Source of the DNA: Datisca glomerata | Taxonomy: Eukaryota > Streptophyta > Magnoliopsida > Cucurbitales > Datiscaceae | Reading direction: 5' to 3' | Length of the DNA stretch: 64,000 nt | NCBI GenBank assembly: GCA_003255025.1 | Contig: QANY01002466.1 | Coordinates: 372,001 to 436,000, forward strand | Part shown: positions 12,257 to 23,700 of the stretch, in pieces | Layout: each line of letters begins with the position of its first letter | Position numbering within the stretch: the first letter of the stretch is position 1 | Position numbers and translations under genes: made by a program | Notes under the pieces: model-generated | Told to the model about the DNA's origin: nothing | The model's input: only the letters and a program-made list of their open reading frames with translations | Database searches by the model: none

Positions 12257-13549
12257 GACAATGTCACCGGAAGTTACTGTTCCGGCGACGTCGCCAGAAA
12301 ATTGACGGAAGAAGATAGGAGGAAGTGATGTAATTTAGTTTTGACTGACCCTAAGGCGGCATACTCTAAATGAAGTCATGAAATCCGAAATGATGGGCCA
12401 CACTCACAAAGTCACAATTAAGTTTTCATGTGGATAGTTGTGACTTGATCGAACAAGCGATACCTTATTGTTAAAAGAGAAAATATGAGATATTTTAAGT
12501 TTTAATTAATAAAGATGAGAATGTCTTCTAGGCAGTCTGAGGTTAATCTGACTGGCCCTTAGGCAGCACATTAATTGTTGAGTTGTTTTATCGTGATTAG
12601 TAAATGTTATATTTGTGTGTTTATTATGTTACATTCATGCATCATGTTTACTTTTCAAATTCTAGATATTTATCAATTATATTGAATTTTGTATGTTTTA
12701 AATTTCAGTTATCATTATTATGTGTACCATAGGCAACATTGTTACTACTTTACTCACTCTTGAGCAATTTAATGGTGATAATTTCGTACGTTGGAAATCA
12801 AATGCTGATTTGTGAGAACCATAAGTTCGCTATTACTGAGGAATGTCCTGAGGAGCCCGCTGCTAATGTCCCTAAGAATGTTAGGGACAAATATGATGTT
12901 TGGATCATATCAAACAACAAAGCAAAGTGCTACATGCTTGTAAGCGTGAATGATATTCTAAGAACCAAGCCGGAAGTGAATTTCAAGGAACTGAGGAGTC
13001 ACAAGAGGGGCAAGCACATAAGGAGGAAATATCATTTTGTAATAGAGATCGTGCATCGAAGGGATGCGACTGTTATGAAGATAACATTGGAATAAAACCA
13101 GTCTGATCATTTGAGAGTCATGTGCGTGACATGGGATTAAGAAAAATGTCATATTTGCTTTAGGGCAAGTGGGAGATTGTAGGCGGTATGCCCTCAAAAT
13201 ATGTGTATTGACTTTTTATATGAAATTTAATGAGGATTGATTTTTTCTTATAATTGTTCTTTTAAATTATTATTTAATAATTTAAATAAATATCAAAAAA
13301 TTTCATATTCATTAATGACACTATGATCTTGTATTAGTACGAGAGGATTAAGATCATAGATAATGAATGAAATTGTCTGCAACATATTTAAGTACGGAAT
13401 TTTTAATAAATGGTTACTAGTACGGTTCACTAAGCATTATGAATGCATGTGATCTAAATCTAGATCATTGATGTGTATAGACATCTTAGTGAATATACGT
13501 TATATAATGAGATTAGATATGACTGTACTGATGTTAATTAATATCTTTA
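12257..13549 (+). repeat. 1.29-kb segment, copy 1 (spacing 3690)
   Basis: This stretch recurs at 15947-17239. I count four base differences over 1293 bases, two of them CpG transitions, all in the first 250 bases. It is a mosaic in itself: copia leader, start of gag (12720-12981), the end of RNase H (12982-13095), a polypurine tract and the first 370 bases of an LTR (13178-13549). Copy 1 then breaks off near 13563 and runs into the middle of gag. Confidence 0.9.
12720..13095 (+). pseudogene. Chimeric remnant: copia gag N terminus joined to RNase H C terminus
   Basis: An ATG at 12720 opens a copia gag with LTLEQFNGDNFVRWKSN, which meets a stop after 31 codons. The gag signal continues one frame over with ENHKFAITEECPEEP, NVRDKYDVW and AKCYMLVSVNDILRTKPEV. 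At about 12982 the sequence jumps to the very end of copia pol, reading SHKRGKHIRRKYHFV and then EIVHRRDATVMKI. Everything between (rest of gag, protease, integrase, RT) is missing from this join. The frame ends at 13095, and a polypurine-like GGGCAAGTGGGAG follows at 13163-13175. Confidence 0.85.
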
Positions 13550-13563
13550 ATTAATATCTTTAT
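13178..13563 (+). repeat. Truncated LTR start inside the copia
   Basis: TGTAGGCGGTATGCCC at 13178 follows a polypurine tract, exactly as at 16868, and matches the first part of the 3' LTR. It ends after a 12-base direct repeat of ATTAATATCTTT and the bases ATTCTATAG, and then mid-gag sequence starts. Confidence 0.85.
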
Positions 13564-13570
13564 TCTATAG

Positions 13571-15946
13571 GCGATGGTTGGGCAGCAGTCTGATCAAATT
13601 CATCATGAGGCCACTAGGAGCTATATGACGGCTAAGATGAGAAAAGGTACTTTTGTACGAGAACATGTTTTGAACATGATCAACATAATGTAGGAGGTAA
13701 AAGTACATGGGGTGACCATTGATGAGAGGACTCAAGTTAGAATTATACTTGAGTCGCTCACACCAACTTTGTCTGCGTTCACGACCAACTATGTTATGAA
13801 CAAGTTCCAATTCAACATGACCCAATTGTTGAATCAACTGCAGACATTTGAGTCACTCAATCTTAGAATAACCAAAGAATGTGAGAAAATGTTGTTGAGC
13901 AAAAGCATTCTTCCAATATTGTTTAGAATAAGAAAAGGAAGAAGAACAATGGTAAGGACAAAGGTAAGAACAAGAAAGGGAAGAAAGCCAAGATATCGCC
14001 AAAAGCCAAGAATAACAAGAATGACAACAAACCCAAGGGAAAATGTTTCCATTGTGGGGTTGAAGGTCAATGGAAGAGAAACTGTAACAAATATCTCTCC
14101 GAGCTGAAAAAGAAAGGTAAATATGATTTACTTGTACTTGAAACTTGTTTAGTGGAATATGATTTGTCATCTTGGATACTTGATTCAGGAGTCACTGACC
14201 ATGTATGTTCTTCTTTGTAAATGCTTGATTCGTCAAGGGAGTTGGCTGATGGCGAGGTCATTTTGAGAGTTGGCAGTGGTGCGCTCGTGTCAGCTAAAGC
14301 ATTAGGGATAGTTTATTTACATTTTAGATATAATTATTTAGTTTTGAACAATGTTTATTATATTCCTTATTTTTTGAGAAATTTGATTTCTCTTTCATTT
14401 TTGCAATAACAGTTATTCGAAGTTTCTTTTATTAATAAGAGTTTATTATTTCTAATAATGGATTTGATAACTGTCATGATAAAGTAATAAATGAACTGTA
14501 TATGCTTAAACCGACTGAACGTTCGTTAAATAATTATGAATTATATAAAGTAATAAAACCTAAAACTAACAAACGACAAAGAGTTTATCATGATTATGAT
14601 GACACATATCTCTGGCATCTTAGGTTGGGACATATTAATCTAGATAGGTTAAACAGGTAAACAAAGCATGGTGCTTTGAGATAACTAAAATTGGAACTCT
14701 TCTTGTTTGTGAATCCTATCTAGAGGGTAAAATGACCAAGAGACCTTTCATAGGAAAGTGCCAGAGAGTCAAGGAACCACTTGAGCTAGTACATAGTGAT
14801 ATCTGTGGACCGATCAATGTACAAGCTAGAGGCGGGTATGAGTATTTTGTTACTTTCATTTACGAGTACTCAAGATATGGTTATAGTTACCTAATGCATA
14901 GAAAGTCTAAAACTTTTGAAAAGTTTAAAGACTTCCAGGCTGAAGCTGAAAAATAATTAGGTAAATCATTAAAAACCCTTCGACCCGATCGAGGTGGTGA
15001 ATACTTGGATTTAGAATTTAAGGATTAATTGCTGGAGTGTGGAATCTTATCCCAACTCATAGCATCTGAAATACCTCAGCAAAATGGTGTTGCATAGAGG
15101 AGAAACTGAACCTTATTGAATATGGTTAGGTCAATGTTAACCAGTAGAAATTGAAGGTGGTCTAATCTCATTACTGTCACTTACATTTTGGGGACATACA
15201 CTACATACGGCATCTTACATTTTGAATGTAGTGCCCTCTAATTCTGTAAGCAAGACGTATTTAGAGTTATGGAATGACTCCAAACCTATTTTACATCATT
15301 TTTGTATATGAAGGTGTCCAGCTCACGTTCTTAGACCCAAGACCGAAAATTTAGACTCAAGTTCTGAGGTATGCATATTCATAGGCTATGTTCCAGAGAC
15401 TATAGGTGGGTACTTTTATAGTCACATGGATCAAAAGGTGTTTGTATCGACAAATGTCACTTTCCTTGAACACGACTATATGGAAAACTATAAACCTCGT
15501 AGCAAAGTAGTTCTCGAGGAATTAGCGACTGATGAGATCAAACGACCTTCAATTTCGACCGATAAATGACAAACTAGAGAAACCAAAGTTCTTGCAAAGA
15601 AAATCCCGGTACAACGTTGTAGTGGGAGGTTTGTATGACAACTAGCACGCTACGAACTAGAGGCACATGTCCTAGTGTCAGACACTGAAAATGACGATCC
15701 ACTATCTTATGAAGAATCAATGGATGATCCTGAAAAAGAAGAAATTGCAAGATGCCATGAACCAGGAAATGGAATATATGTATTCCAATTCCGTCTGGGA
15801 ACTTGTCGATCCACCTGAAGATGTCAAACCTATTAGATGTAAATGGATCTTCAAGAAGAAAAGATGTGCAAATGGGAAAGTGAGACTTTAAAGTCACGGT
15901 TGGTAGCCAATGGCTATACATAAAGGAAGGGAGTCGATTATGAAGA
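13571..15946 (+). pseudogene. Copia gag (C-terminal part), protease, integrase and RT start
   Basis: From GCGATGGTTGGG the frame resumes in gag (GQQSDQIHHEATRSYM, then FVREHVLNM and RIILESLTPTL). The zinc knuckle at about 14044-14085 reads CFHCGVEGQWKRNC, with Gln where His is expected. The protease motif ILDSGVTDHVCSS is at about 14177, and the pre-integrase LWHLRLGHINLDRLNR at about 14610. The integrase (14732-15110) has HSDICGP and DRGGEY, but the second catalytic region reads FIYEYSRY instead of FIDDYSRY-like, and the ERR-type motif is broken by a stop. The RT start reads SVWELVDPPEDVKPIRCKW (about 15790-15850) and stops at 15946, where the second copy of the 1.29-kb segment begins. There are many stops, so it is dead. 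Confidence 0.9.
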
Positions 15947-17239
15947 GACAATGTCACCGGAAGTTACTGTTCCGGTGACGTCACCAGAAAATTGACGGAA
16001 GAAGATAGGAGGAAGTGATATAATTTAGTTTTGACTGACCCTAAGGCGGCATACTCTAAATGAAGTCATGAAATCCGAAATGATGGGCCACACTCACAAA
16101 GTCACAATTAAGTTTTCATGTGGATAGTTGTGACTTGATCGAACAAGCGATACCTTATTGTTAAAAGAGAAAATATGATATATTTTAAGTTTTAATTAAT
16201 AAAGATGAGAATGTCTTCTAGGCAGTCTGAGGTTAATCTGACTGGCCCTTAGGCAGCACATTAATTGTTGAGTTGTTTTATCGTGATTAGTAAATGTTAT
16301 ATTTGTGTGTTTATTATGTTACATTCATGCATCATGTTTACTTTTCAAATTCTAGATATTTATCAATTATATTGAATTTTGTATGTTTTAAATTTCAGTT
16401 ATCATTATTATGTGTACCATAGGCAACATTGTTACTACTTTACTCACTCTTGAGCAATTTAATGGTGATAATTTCGTACGTTGGAAATCAAATGCTGATT
16501 TGTGAGAACCATAAGTTCGCTATTACTGAGGAATGTCCTGAGGAGCCCGCTGCTAATGTCCCTAAGAATGTTAGGGACAAATATGATGTTTGGATCATAT
16601 CAAACAACAAAGCAAAGTGCTACATGCTTGTAAGCGTGAATGATATTCTAAGAACCAAGCCGGAAGTGAATTTCAAGGAACTGAGGAGTCACAAGAGGGG
16701 CAAGCACATAAGGAGGAAATATCATTTTGTAATAGAGATCGTGCATCGAAGGGATGCGACTGTTATGAAGATAACATTGGAATAAAACCAGTCTGATCAT
16801 TTGAGAGTCATGTGCGTGACATGGGATTAAGAAAAATGTCATATTTGCTTTAGGGCAAGTGGGAGATTGTAGGCGGTATGCCCTCAAAATATGTGTATTG
16901 ACTTTTTATATGAAATTTAATGAGGATTGATTTTTTCTTATAATTGTTCTTTTAAATTATTATTTAATAATTTAAATAAATATCAAAAAATTTCATATTC
17001 ATTAATGACACTATGATCTTGTATTAGTACGAGAGGATTAAGATCATAGATAATGAATGAAATTGTCTGCAACATATTTAAGTACGGAATTTTTAATAAA
17101 TGGTTACTAGTACGGTTCACTAAGCATTATGAATGCATGTGATCTAAATCTAGATCATTGATGTGTATAGACATCTTAGTGAATATACGTTATATAATGA
17201 GATTAGATATGACTGTACTGATGTTAATTAATATCTTTA
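15947..17239 (+). repeat. 1.29-kb segment, copy 2
   Basis: Second copy of 12257-13549, entered from RT sequence through a four-base overlap (GACA) and continuing without a break into the rest of the 3' LTR. It repeats the chimeric gag/RNase H frame (16410-16785) with an identical 118-codon open stretch, and the polypurine tract (16853-16865). Confidence 0.9.
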
Positions 17240-19225
17240 TTAACGTGTCATTTATCATAAAAATTTAATACACATCAATTCAATGATCATATGCACATCA
17301 GTCTGAATCCTTAGTAGTCATGAACTCATATGCATGTCTATTGGATCTTTTGATTAACTTGTTAAGGTTTGTTTGTAAAACAAGCTAGTGACTTTTATTT
17401 TTGAGATTCAGTGATGCGAATGGTTTGGAACATGATCTTATAAGATTTGGAATCCAAGCTATCATAATGGATCGTAAATTGGTTCCTTTAAGTGTTAATT
17501 CTGGAACTGAATGGTTATTGTGCTCAAATTTATATTAAGATTATGAATTAGCTATTCACTAGTGGATTAATGGTTCTTAAGGATCAAGAGGTATTTAGAG
17601 TGGTAAAATCGTAATTTTGATCAGCTCTAATTAACAAACCAATAATTGGAAGATAAAATTACATGAAATGATTATACCAGTGGAATACATGAGAATACTC
17701 TGTAAATACATTCTATAATTACTAAGATTTCCATTCCATATTTATAGTGGAGTAATAATGAAATTAATAAATAAAATTATTTAATTAAAAAGTTTAATTA
17801 ATAATATCATTTATTGGAGCTTAGGATTATAGGTCAATGGTCCACAAGTCACCTCCGTACTATGCAGTCTAGGATGTGAATATTTCAGTACATGAGAAAA
17901 TGACTGGCTTGCAAAAAGGAATTTTTATTCAAAGACAAGTACATAATTATGAGATAATTATGTGTGATTAATTAATTAATTGAATTATATATATATATAT
18001 CTCTGTGTGTGTGTAATTTTCAGAAATTATATATATAAACAATTATCGATTATTTTTTCAATTATCGATAAGTGAGACAGAATATCTAATTTTTAAAATT
18101 AGATAATTAAATTATTATTAGATAATAATTTGAATCAACTAAAACTGTTATTTGTGACATAACAGATAATTTAGTTGATAGGGATAATCACATATGTTAA
18201 TTTTAAATTAATTGATATCTAGATATTTATCTGACTAAAATAAATATTTAATTTACAGTAATTGTCACGCATCGATCAATGATTGTGAATTATAGATCAC
18301 CATGGACTGTTGTTGTGTCACGTGACACTACAACAGTAGGCGTGTAATATTGCATTGTCACACGACACTGTAGTATGGCATAGCACATAGTGCCGTGAGG
18401 TGCTCTGGTTGTTTACGCCAACTGCAGTGCTGTATGACACTGTAGTTGTGCACCTTTGTACAGTGGGTCCACTACATTGGGCAATTTGAAATTAAATATT
18501 AATTTTTAATTATCTCTAAAATCTTATACATAATTATCTAGAATATATTCAAATATTATTCTAATGACCTTAGAAGAGAAAATCAAGATATATCACTTCA
18601 TCAGTTTATCAATCAAGAATTGAATTGAGAATACAGTTTGGTATAAGAGTTATTTTTTCTTTATGAGTAATAGTTAATCAAATCTCCAAAAAAATAATCA
18701 TAGCGTACTTTTAGAGAATCGTCTCACTAAAGTCCTTCTCTGTAAATCTCTAGATCTCATGTGTTGAGTACATCTAGAGACAAAAAAAGTGTCTTGTAAT
18801 ATTCTACGTGCCTACACTCGTCCTAATGTGTTGAGGATTGACTTGGAAGATCCTTGTGTAGATCTCAGAGTCTACTGATTGTTGGAACGATTCAGTGGGA
18901 CGGAGGGTCAATTTGTTTTACAAGAACGCTTGATATAAACTACGTATGATTCCTAACCTTGTAAGTTGTAGATTTAATGTATTGGGATGGAGGATCAATT
19001 TGTTTTACAAGAACGTTTGATATAGACTACATATGATTCCTAACCTTGTAAGTTGTAGATTTAATGTATAAATATATAATGCATCTTGATTGAAAGTAGT
19101 TTTCAATAAAAGTTTTTATTTTTGAAAATCGTTGCGTCGCGCTTGTTTTCTTTTTATCGAAAAAGATTCATTTTTATTTAAAAAAATTAAATGCCTCTGC
19201 TGCACGTGCGTCATGTTTTCCAACA
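16868..19225 (+). repeat. 3' LTR of the long-LTR copia
   Basis: Starts TGTAGGCGG after GGGCAAGTGGGAGAT and ends TGTTTTCCAACA at 19225. The next bases, AAGTC, repeat the AGTC (GAGTC) before 9697, giving a 4-5-base target duplication. About 80 bases around 18900-19060 (GGACGGAGGGTCAATTTGTT and following) are repeated in tandem within this LTR and not in the 5' LTR. Confidence 0.85.
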
Positions 19226-19482
19226 AAGTCTTTACTGGAAAAGTCTTATACTCCTCTCTACTTTATAGAAGATTCAAGGAATGATTAGAGAGAGACTGCA
19301 TTTTCTTAAAGATGTTAAACATATAAAAATTGTGTCTCATGTTTTAAATAGCTGATACTAGGACTTCCTAGATTTATTTCTTACCCTTTTTGGGTCTTGA
19401 TATTTCTCCTCGAGTGTACTCCTTATATTGTGTAAATGTGTTCTCTATTGGTTAATATATTTTACTTTTGACAGAAAAGAGA
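19226..19482 (+). pseudogene. Distal part of the LINE interrupted at 9696
   Basis: Joining the base before the target duplication to this segment continues the LINE frame through RRVFTGKVLYSSLLYRRFKE, which has the look of an L1 ORF2 end. It is followed by a T-rich tail (TTGGGTCTTGA... GGTTAATATATTTTAC) typical of plant L1 3' ends. This supports a single LINE split by the copia insertion. Confidence 0.75.
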
Positions 19483-20067
19483 GAATTATAGAGAGAGTAG
19501 ACACTAAAGCTAAAATAGAAAAAAAAATGTTTTCAAAGCATTTGAAATGGAGGAAGCGGGTGGAGGGGGCAATTACTGAAACACAAGAGAATTTTTAAAA
19601 ATCGAGCAGTTAAAGTTTTGCCTATCAAAAAGGAATGAAAGGAGCTATACACTTAAAAAAAATTAACTAATTTAGGTAATTAAGTTAACATCGATGGCAA
19701 CTTAGTTAATATAGCAAATATATCTAATTAAGTCATTATTGATGGAAAAGGAATATGTGTGTGTATGATGTTTTACAATAGTTTGCAGAAATTTTTATAT
19801 CCATGTCCATAGAACATAAAAGTTGTCTAACTACTATAAAGAATTACCTCAGCGCTCAAAATATTTACCGGGTCCGCCCTGCTACTGTAAATTGACATTT
19901 TATTAAAAACTAGGTGAAGCATGTATGCTCTTAGTAGTTCCCTCCCTATTTACTGCATTTTATATGCAATAAGCACAATCTTTCACTCACAAGGCAAGCA
20001 AAAATTAAGTCAGGGTCACCGCTTGAAAGTACGGCATTAAACTTTAGTTATATTCAAATTCTTCATG
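19483..20067. other. Non-coding DNA between LINE tail and copia LTR
   Basis: Purine-rich then AT-rich sequence. I see no coding frame, repeat pair or structural signal. Confidence 0.5.
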
Positions 20068-20490
20068 TGCTGAAGTTGAAGATAGGAAATCTAAACTAAT
20101 TTTTTGTATATTACTCAAGCTTATATTACAAGGTAGATAATTCTATATTTATACAAAGAATGGAGAGAAGAATATGTTAAGCTAAGGACAAAAAATGAAA
20201 AATCTATTAAGAAGAAATAAAGGGATTATTGCATGAGCGAGATGAGCACGAGAGCGATGATGGAATCAAATCTTCACAGCAAGTGTGATTGGTGAGGGAG
20301 GAGCTCCAATCATTGAGTGCCTTGTAGCAAGTTTGTATGAGGTGGTTGCTTCTCTTGACCAATGATAAAGTTGCTGTCAAGGAATGAAGTGGAAGAGAGA
20401 AAAGCTTGCTGAGTTGGAAAATGTTGCAGTCTTGGACAGAGTTTACACTTGTCACTATCTAGGTGGCATAGATGAGCCTGTGCTCTAACA
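20068..20490 (-). repeat. 3' LTR of a minus-strand copia
   Basis: On the minus strand it starts TGTTAGAGCACAGGC at 20490, right after a polypurine GAGGGGGT, and ends CAACTTCAGCA at 20068. A TATA-like TATAAATATAG lies near 20150. The end is placed by the CA dinucleotide. No second LTR is found near 23700. Confidence 0.65.
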
Positions 20491-23400
20491 ACCCCCTCAA
20501 GCGAAAGGGAGGTAAGACCATACTAAGCTTGCCTTGAAAGTGAGTGAGGAGAGTAAGAGAGAGAGACTTAGTCATGATGTCTGCTAGTTGTGAAGAGGAA
20601 GGAATATATCTGACTTCAACTATTTTTTAACTGATTTGGTCTTGAATGAAGTGAATGTCGAGCTCAATGTGTTTTGTATGGGAGTGGAGCACTGGATTAG
20701 AGGCCAAAGAAATAGCACTCTGATTGTCATACCAGATTACTGGTGTGTTGCTTTGTTTTAGTTTCAGTTCAAAAAATAAGATGAGCAGCCACATTACTTC
20801 AGTGTAGACAAGAGCAATGGCTCGATACTCAGCCTCTATGCTAGACCTGGCTACTACAGCCTGCTTTTTGGAGCTCCAACTTATGAGATTCCCCCCAAGA
20901 TAGACACAGAAGCCACTGGTTAATTTTCTGTCATCCAAGGAAGAGGCCCAGTCTGCATCTATGTAACACTCGAGATTGAGACAAGATGTTGGTTTAAAAT
21001 TAAGACCAAGATGTGGTGTGCCTTTGATATACCTTAACAGTCTTTTGCAGGATTTCCAGTGGTCCTGAGTTGGAGAAGACATGAATTGGCTCAACTTATT
21101 CACAGTGAATGCAATGTCTGGTCTTGTTAAGGTTAAGTATTGTAAGGAGCCAATGGTGCTTCTTTATAATGTTGGATCTGAGATGGTGTGCCTTGAGCAG
21201 TGAGTTTGTAGGTAGGACACATAGGTATGGGGCTTCCTTTTGCATGAAACATGTTTGTCTTGTGTAGTATGTCAGTGATGTATTTGGTTTAAGTGAGATA
21301 CAATCTAGTGTTGTCCCTGAATGCTTCAAAACCTAGAAAGTAGGAGAGGGAGAGCCAAGTGTTTTGAGGGAGAAAGTAGCTCCAAGTTTGCCAATAAGTT
21401 GTTGAATGTGGGAAGAATTGCCTCATGTGATTAATATATCAACTACATAGATGAGAACCAGAAGTAAATCATAACTAGTGTGCTTGAGAAATAGTGAAGT
21501 ATCAGACATTGTATGATGAAAACCCCAACTATTAAGTGATGTTTTGAGTTTGAGGTACCATGCCCTTGGTTCTTGTCTAAGTCCATATAGTGCTTTGTTC
21601 AGCTTGCAAACAAAGGTTGGCTTTGTTGGGTCCTTGAAGCCTGATGGTTGATCCATAAAGATTATTTTAGAAAGATCTCCATGTAAGAAGGCCTTATTAA
21701 TGTCTATTTGATGGATATTCCAGCCCTTAGTGACAGTTTTGGTTAAAATGACTCTAAGTGTGCAGGGTTTAAGAACATGGCTGAAAGTGTCAAAATAATT
21801 AATCCCTAACTGTTGTTGGAACCCCTTGGTCATTAATCTGGCATTGTACTTGTGAATGGATCCATCTGGATTGTGTTTTATCCTAAACACCCATATGTTT
21901 TTTACAACTATTTTGGTTATCATTTGGTAGCGCTAGTAGCCAAGTGTTGTTGGCTTGCAAGGCCTGAAGTTCTGCTAGCATGGTAGCTTTCCAGCTGGGA
22001 TCATTGAAAGCATCTTGCACAGTGTAAGGTTCTGAACAAGAGATAAGTGCAGTAATGAAAGCTTTAGGTTTTAAGGATCCAGTTTTGGATCTGGTAAGCA
22101 TGTTATGCACATTAGTCATATTAGTAGTTGTTTGGGGAGGGGCAAAGGATATTGGGGAGGGAGATAAAAGTGAAGGTGAGTGAGTCAAGGTTGTGTCAAT
22201 TGTAGAAAAGGTAGAAGTTGGAGAAGGAGTAGATAGGGAGATACCTGAATTATGTTGAAATTGAGAAGAAGATCTTACTGAACCTGGTGAAGAGCATGAT
22301 GTTCTGGAAGGAGACGATATGTGATTGAGACTTGTGGAGAAGGAGGGTAGACAGGGACATGTGTTTGTGAAGGGGGTGGGGAAAGTAGAAGTAAGAGGTG
22401 TATATGGGAATTGGAGTTCATTAAACTTGACACTATTTGATATGTAAATTCATCTAGAAGTGGGTTCAAAACATATGTATCCTTTGTGGGAGGGACTATA
22501 ACCAAGAAAAATACATTTCTTGGTGTGAAATGCAAACTTATGTGCATTGTAAGGTCTTAGGAAAGGAAAGCAAGAGCATCCAAAGGTTCTCAGGTGATTA
22601 TACTTGGGTTTTTTTTTACAGAAAATCATTTCATAAGAACTTTTATGTGCTAAGACTGATGTGTGAAGTATGTTGATGAGGTAAGTGGCAATCACAAAGG
22701 CTTCCCACCAAAACTTGAGGGGTAATCCAGAGTGAGCTAGTAGACTTAGTCCCTTTTTAGTTATGTCTTTGTATTTACGTTCAATTCTTCCATTTTGTGC
22801 ATGAGTGTGTGGGCAAGGATGCCTAAACTTAATTCCAAGTTGGGAGAAAATAGGTAAAAGAGGTCTAAATTCACGCCCCCCCAAGTCACTTTGCGCATAC
22901 TTAACTTTTCTATGAAATTGTCTTTCAATATAGTTTAGAAAGTGTATAAAGGTTTGTTTTACCTCAGATTTGGATAGTAAGGGTTAAATTCAAGTGAAAC
23001 GTGTGCTCACATTATGCTTGAGTAGAATATGAAACCAGGATGAGAAACATGAGGAGCAGGGCCCCAAACATCAGCATGTAAGAGATCAAAAGGCTTTAAA
23101 GCATTAATATTTGATTACTGAAGAGAAAATTGATAAGCCTTTCCAAGAGTGCAAGCATCACAGAAAGGTAAAAATCATTAACAGACTCATTTATAGACTT
23201 AAAAACTTGACTCATGACAGGAACAGATGGATGACCAAGCCTAAGGTACCGTAAGGAGGCTTTATTCACAGCCAGAGCAATAAGAAAACTAGAAACAGTT
23301 CTGCACAATCCTAGTTTTGGTGGTGTGATGGAGGGAGGAACTAGGAAATGATAGAGACCATCATGTACAGTACCCTGCAACAACACTTTCTTCATAGTCT

Positions 23401-23700
23401 TGTCCTTCACAAGACAGCAAGATGAGTCAAATTCAACTATAACATGATCATCATTGTTAGTTTGGATATGCTAAGAAGATTTTTGGCAATAAAGGGCACA
23501 CATAGAACCTGATTGAGTGTTAATTGGATGAACTTTTTATCTGTGGGGAGACTACTTTTATCATTGTGAGAAATGTGCATTAGCTTACTATTACCAAAGA
23601 AGATTTTTGGCAATAAAGGGCTCACATAGAACTTGATTGAGTGTTAATTGGATGAATTTATTATTTCTGTGGAGACTACTTTTACCAATGTGAGACACAT
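20491..23700 (-). pseudogene. Ty1/copia pol, 5' truncated
   Basis: In order on the minus strand: protease/pre-integrase part (23625-23096, with AKNLLSISKLT and DGLYHF); integrase C-terminal half (22884-22450, HAQNGRIERK and FWWEAFVIATYLIN, GYSPSHKGY); linker and RT start (22188-21883, AFNDPSWKATMLAE); RT (21923-21423, HQIDINKAFLHGDL, KALYGLRQEPRAW); RNase H (21103-20627, YIDADWASSLDDRKLTSG, SSIEAEYRA, WYDNQSAI). The RT site reads YVVD instead of YVDD. Gag, the protease active site and the first integrase Asp are missing. Motif style suggests the Ale-like copia group; that assignment is inference. Confidence 0.9.
23475..23700 (-). repeat. 124-base tandem duplication in the copia pre-integrase region
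   Basis: GAAGATTTTTGGCAATAAAG occurs at 23475 and 23599, and the following about 100 bases match closely. The duplicated stretch encodes the LNQVLC-PFIAKNLL part, so the remnant carries this piece twice. Confidence 0.8.

Noticed and set aside
12067..12258. 63-codon frame in the copia leader
   Set aside because: No copia-like content, lies before the gag start, and ends at the duplication boundary by chance.
13553..13572. CTATAG before mid-gag sequence as a splice acceptor
   Set aside because: It is the join between LTR start and gag in a scrambled element; no matching donor or transcript logic.
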